A stretch of 8,522 nucleotides of DNA from an uncultured Collinsella sp. (GTDB lineage Bacteria > Actinomycetota > Coriobacteriia > Coriobacteriales > Coriobacteriaceae): assembly GCA_902494815.1 (NCBI GenBank), contig CABUVB010000065.1, positions 1 through 8,522 of the forward strand. The letters are read 5' to 3'. A model generated the notes under the pieces. It was not told where the DNA came from, made no database searches, and saw only the letters and a list, made by a program, of their open reading frames with translations. A program made the position numbers and the translations under genes. Of the stretch, positions 6,729-8,522 are shown in pieces; position 1 is the first letter of the stretch; the number at the start of each line of letters is the position of its first letter.

Positions 6729-6991
6729 TAGGCGATCTCGGTGCGAGCGGCCTCGATAGCGCGTGTAAGCTGGTCGGCGCAGGAGGTCTTTTTCATACCG
6801 CAGGTATTACCGGCGAGAACCTCGATTACGCGATCGGCAGGAGCGCCCTCGACCAGCTTGGAGATAGCCTTGAGATTGCCGTCGCAGCCGCCGGTAAACT
6901 CAACGCCCATCACCTTGTTGCCGTCATCGGAAAGATCAAGGTGAATATTGCGAGCACACACGCCCTGAGGCTTGTAATCAAACGAAATCAT
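6728..6991 (-). CDS. TSCPD-domain small cysteine protein (TIGR03905-like)
   Basis: This 87-aa protein carries four cysteines: C12, C36 in FTGGCDGN, C64 in GNTCG and C71 in TSCADQL. The GGCDGN...TSCADQL pattern marks the TSCPD domain, which is also found fused to some class II ribonucleotide reductases. The stand-alone form has no established function that I know of. The four cysteines could bind a metal, but that is inference. It has no signal peptide or membrane segment and should be cytosolic. The ATG at 6991 follows a GAGG purine tract with about a 7-nt spacer. The TAA stop overlaps the ATG of the Tat lipoprotein gene by one base, so the two form a coupled pair. The pairing of a cytosolic cysteine protein with an exported lipoprotein is unusual. 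The length is typical for the stand-alone family. Confidence 0.9.
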   Translation of the reverse strand: MISFDYKPQGVCARNIHLDLSDDGNKVMGVEFTGGCDGNLKAISKLVEGAPADRVIEVLAGNTCGMKKTSCADQLTRAIEAARTEIA

Positions 6992-7025
6992 GCGATCCCC
7001 TCTCAGAATGTTATTCGAGACGACT

Positions 7026-7052
7026 ATTATCCCCGTCTTTCCCTAAATGCAA
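7026..7052 (-). promoter_or_regulatory. Candidate promoter of the TSCPD-lipoprotein operon
   Basis: GATAAT (7031..7026) on the minus strand matches 5/6 of the -10 consensus and lies about 35 nt before the ATG. The best -35-like hexamer, TTGCAT (7052..7047), matches 3/6 and is only 15 nt away, shorter than usual. A promoter is expected here because a strong hairpin separates this gene from purB. Confidence 0.35.
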
Positions 7053-7055
7053 CGA

Positions 7056-7093
7056 GGCGCTTTGCCGGCAACACACATTACCAGCAAAGCGCC
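7056..7093 (-). other. Long RNA hairpin downstream of purB, terminator-like but without a T tract
   Basis: A perfect 10-bp stem, GGCGCTTTGC with GCAAAGCGCC (7093..7084 with 7065..7056), continues inward on the minus strand through U-G, G-C, G-C, G-U, A-U and A-U pairs. The result is a 16-bp stem around a TGTGTG loop. The two wobble pairs are C/A mismatches on the plus strand, so the structure is stable only in minus-strand RNA, the direction of purB. The bases after the stem are TCGTTGC, not a T run; a TTTTT run stands before the stem instead. It starts about 27 nt past the purB stop. It is probably a 3' end or stabilising structure. Confidence 0.6.
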
Positions 7094-7119
7094 CTAAAAA
7101 GCTAACGTTATGCCCGAAC

Positions 7120-8466
7120 CTACTCGAAGCTCAGCTGCTCCAGACGATCAAAGACCGTGTCGATACGGGTGAGGAAGTCCCACGGATCAAAGATCTCGTC
7201 GAGCTTCTCCTGACTGACGGTGCAGCGCGGGTCGGCCTCGAGACGCTCCTTAAAGGTGGGGCCGGAGACACAATCCTGTACCTCGTGCCAGGTTGCCATA
7301 GCGTTCTCCTGCACAATGGCGTACGCGTCCTCGCGGGTGATGCCCGTGTCGACGAGGGCGAGCAGTACCTTGGAAGAGAAGATGAGGCCGCGGGTCTTAT
7401 TGAGGTTGGCCATCATGCGGGCGGGATACAGCTGCAGGCCGTCGATAACGCGGATGAGGCACTGGAACATGTGGTCGAGGGCGATGAAGCTATCGGCCTG
7501 GGCGACGCGCTCGGCAGAGGAGTGCGAAATGTCACGCTCGTGCCACAGGGCGACGTTATCGAAGGCGACCTGGGCGTTGGACTTCACGACGCGCGACAGG
7601 CCGCAGACTTTCTCCATGGTGATGGGGTTGCGCTTGTGCGGCATGGCGGAGCTGCCCTTTTGGCCCTTGCGGAAGGGCTCCTCGGCCTCGAGCGTATCAG
7701 TCTTCTGCAGGTTGCGGACCTCGGTAGCGATACGCTCGCAGGTGGCCGCGGTGGTGGCGAGAACGCCGGCGAGATAGGCGTGATGGTCGCGGCTGATAAC
7801 TTGCGTGGACAGCGGGTCGTGAACCAGGCCCAGGTGCTCGCAGACGTACTCCTCGACGAACGGCTCGATGGAGCTGTAGGTGCCGACGGCACCGGAGATG
7901 GCACCGAAGGCAACATTCTTGCGAGCGTCCTCAAGACGATCCAGATCGCGCTTGAGCTCCCAGGCCCAAGAGCCAAACTTCATGCCAAAGGTCATCGGCT
8001 CGGCGTGGATGCCATGAGTGCGGCCGGCACAGAGCGTGTTGCGCTCCTCAAAGGCGCGACGCTTGCAAATCTCGCCGAGCTTCTTGACGTCCTCGATGAT
8101 CAGGTCGCAGGCCTGGGTGAGCTGGTAGCACAGGGCCGTGTCGCCCAGATCGGAGCTGGTCATGCCATAGTGAACCCAGCGGCTGGGCTTGGGGTCGCCC
8201 TCGGGAACATCGGCATCGATGTATTCCTTCATGTTGGTCAGGAAGGCAATGACGTCGTGGCGCGTGACTTCCTCGATCTCATCGACCTTCGCCTTCTCAA
8301 AGTTGGCATGGTCGCGGATCCACTGGGCCTCGTCTTTGGAAATACCGATCTTGCCGAGCTCCGCCTGGGCCTCGCAGGCCAGAACCTCGATCTCCTGCCA
8401 AATGGCGTACTTGTTCTCGAGGGAGAAGATGTGTCCCATCTCCGGGCGGGTATAGCGATCGATCAT
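7120..8466 (-). CDS. purB: Adenylosuccinate lyase
   Basis: PurB performs two fumarate eliminations: SAICAR to AICAR in the de novo pathway, and adenylosuccinate to AMP. It is a cytosolic homotetramer. Family blocks are clear: TRHDVIAFL (68-76), YGMTSSDLGDTA (100-111), GRTHGIHAEPMTFG (148-161, with the general-acid His region at H151/H154) and the fumarate lyase signature GSSAMPHKRNPI (271-282), whose flexible loop holds the catalytic Ser (S272 or S273). No key residue is missing. The 448-aa length fits the family. The open frame reaches a TTG at 8508, but ATG 8466 has AAGGAG with a 5-nt spacer and begins MIDRYTRPEM, typical of the family. Its substrate SAICAR is the product of PurC, encoded about 4.2 kb downstream on the same strand in a separate unit. 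Confidence 0.98.
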   Translation of the reverse strand: MIDRYTRPEMGHIFSLENKYAIWQEIEVLACEAQAELGKIGISKDEAQWIRDHANFEKAKVDEIEEVTRHDVIAFLTNMKEYIDADVPEGDPKPSRWVHYGMTSSDLGDTALCYQLTQACDLIIEDVKKLGEICKRRAFEERNTLCAGRTHGIHAEPMTFGMKFGSWAWELKRDLDRLEDARKNVAFGAISGAVGTYSSIEPFVEEYVCEHLGLVHDPLSTQVISRDHHAYLAGVLATTAATCERIATEVRNLQKTDTLEAEEPFRKGQKGSSAMPHKRNPITMEKVCGLSRVVKSNAQVAFDNVALWHERDISHSSAERVAQADSFIALDHMFQCLIRVIDGLQLYPARMMANLNKTRGLIFSSKVLLALVDTGITREDAYAIVQENAMATWHEVQDCVSGPTFKERLEADPRCTVSQEKLDEIFDPWDFLTRIDTVFDRLEQLSFE

Positions 8467-8492
8467 AGCGGCTCCTTTTTGGTTATTGGCAC

Positions 8493-8509
8493 GTTGGTCG
8501 TAACCCAAC
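8493..8509 (-). other. Inverted repeat at the likely purB transcription start
   Basis: GTTGG and CCAAC (8509..8505 and 8497..8493 on the minus strand) are separated by 7 nt and span the start site predicted from the -10 box at 8516..8511. It could be an operator over the +1 position or a small leader hairpin. A 5-bp match can arise by chance. Confidence 0.25.
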
Positions 8510-8510
8510 C

Positions 8511-8516
8511 ATTGTA
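8511..8516 (-). promoter_or_regulatory. -10 box of the likely purB promoter
   Basis: TACAAT on the minus strand matches 5/6 of the -10 consensus and would give a leader of about 38 nt before the ATG at 8466. The matching -35 box would lie beyond the window, so it cannot be checked. The surrounding 9-mer GGTACAATG is identical to that of the tRNA-Lys promoter. Confidence 0.5.
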
Positions 8517-8522
8517 CCGTGC

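Noticed and set aside
7113..7118. CCGAAC, the core of the Bacillus PurR box, near the purB stop
   Set aside because: It is a single short core at the 3' end of the gene without the AT-rich flanks or a second copy; chance match.
8467..8510. Possible purine riboswitch in the purB leader
   Set aside because: The leader is about 40 nt, too short for the three-way junction of a purine aptamer, and no conserved core is visible.

Overview
The window looks like chromosomal DNA of a Gram-positive, moderately GC-rich actinobacterium. The protein sequences resemble Coriobacteriia, most likely Collinsella or a close relative. That assignment rests on recognising the sequences, not on a search. Every gene I can support lies on the minus strand, so transcription runs from high to low coordinates. 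I see no insertion sequence, phage gene, CRISPR array or plasmid function.

In transcription order the layout is as follows. (1) purB, adenylosuccinate lyase, starts at 8466 behind a good Shine-Dalgarno (SD) site, with a candidate -10 box at the window edge; a long strand-biased hairpin follows its stop codon. (2) A TSCPD-domain small cysteine protein and a Tat-exported lipoprotein of unknown function overlap as TAATG and probably form a two-gene operon. (3) After an intergenic stretch with a large imperfect hairpin comes an OmpR-type response regulator, then its HAMP histidine kinase 11 nt later. (4) purC, SAICAR synthetase, follows a short hairpin. Its stop codon abuts the GTG start of a two-helix basic membrane protein whose SD site lies inside the last purC codons. 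A good intrinsic terminator ends this unit. (5) An M29-family aminopeptidase comes next, then tRNA-Lys(UUU) with its own promoter, whose -35 box lies in the 3' end of the peptidase gene.

Two purine-biosynthesis genes (purB, purC) flank a signalling and envelope block: a two-component system, and a Tat lipoprotein paired with a cysteine-rich small protein. Nothing in the sequence proves that the two-component system controls its neighbours. The lipoprotein/TSCPD pair is the least understood part of the window.

Several longest open frames overshoot the likely start. SD placement argues for internal starts in purB (ATG 8466), the response regulator (ATG 5363), purC (GTG 2954) and the peptidase (ATG 1401). 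Most of the window is ordinary housekeeping DNA, and I found no convincing new multi-gene system. The main leads are the TSCPD-Tat lipoprotein pair, a Tyr-to-Phe change at a conserved M29 position, and the strand-biased hairpin after purB.
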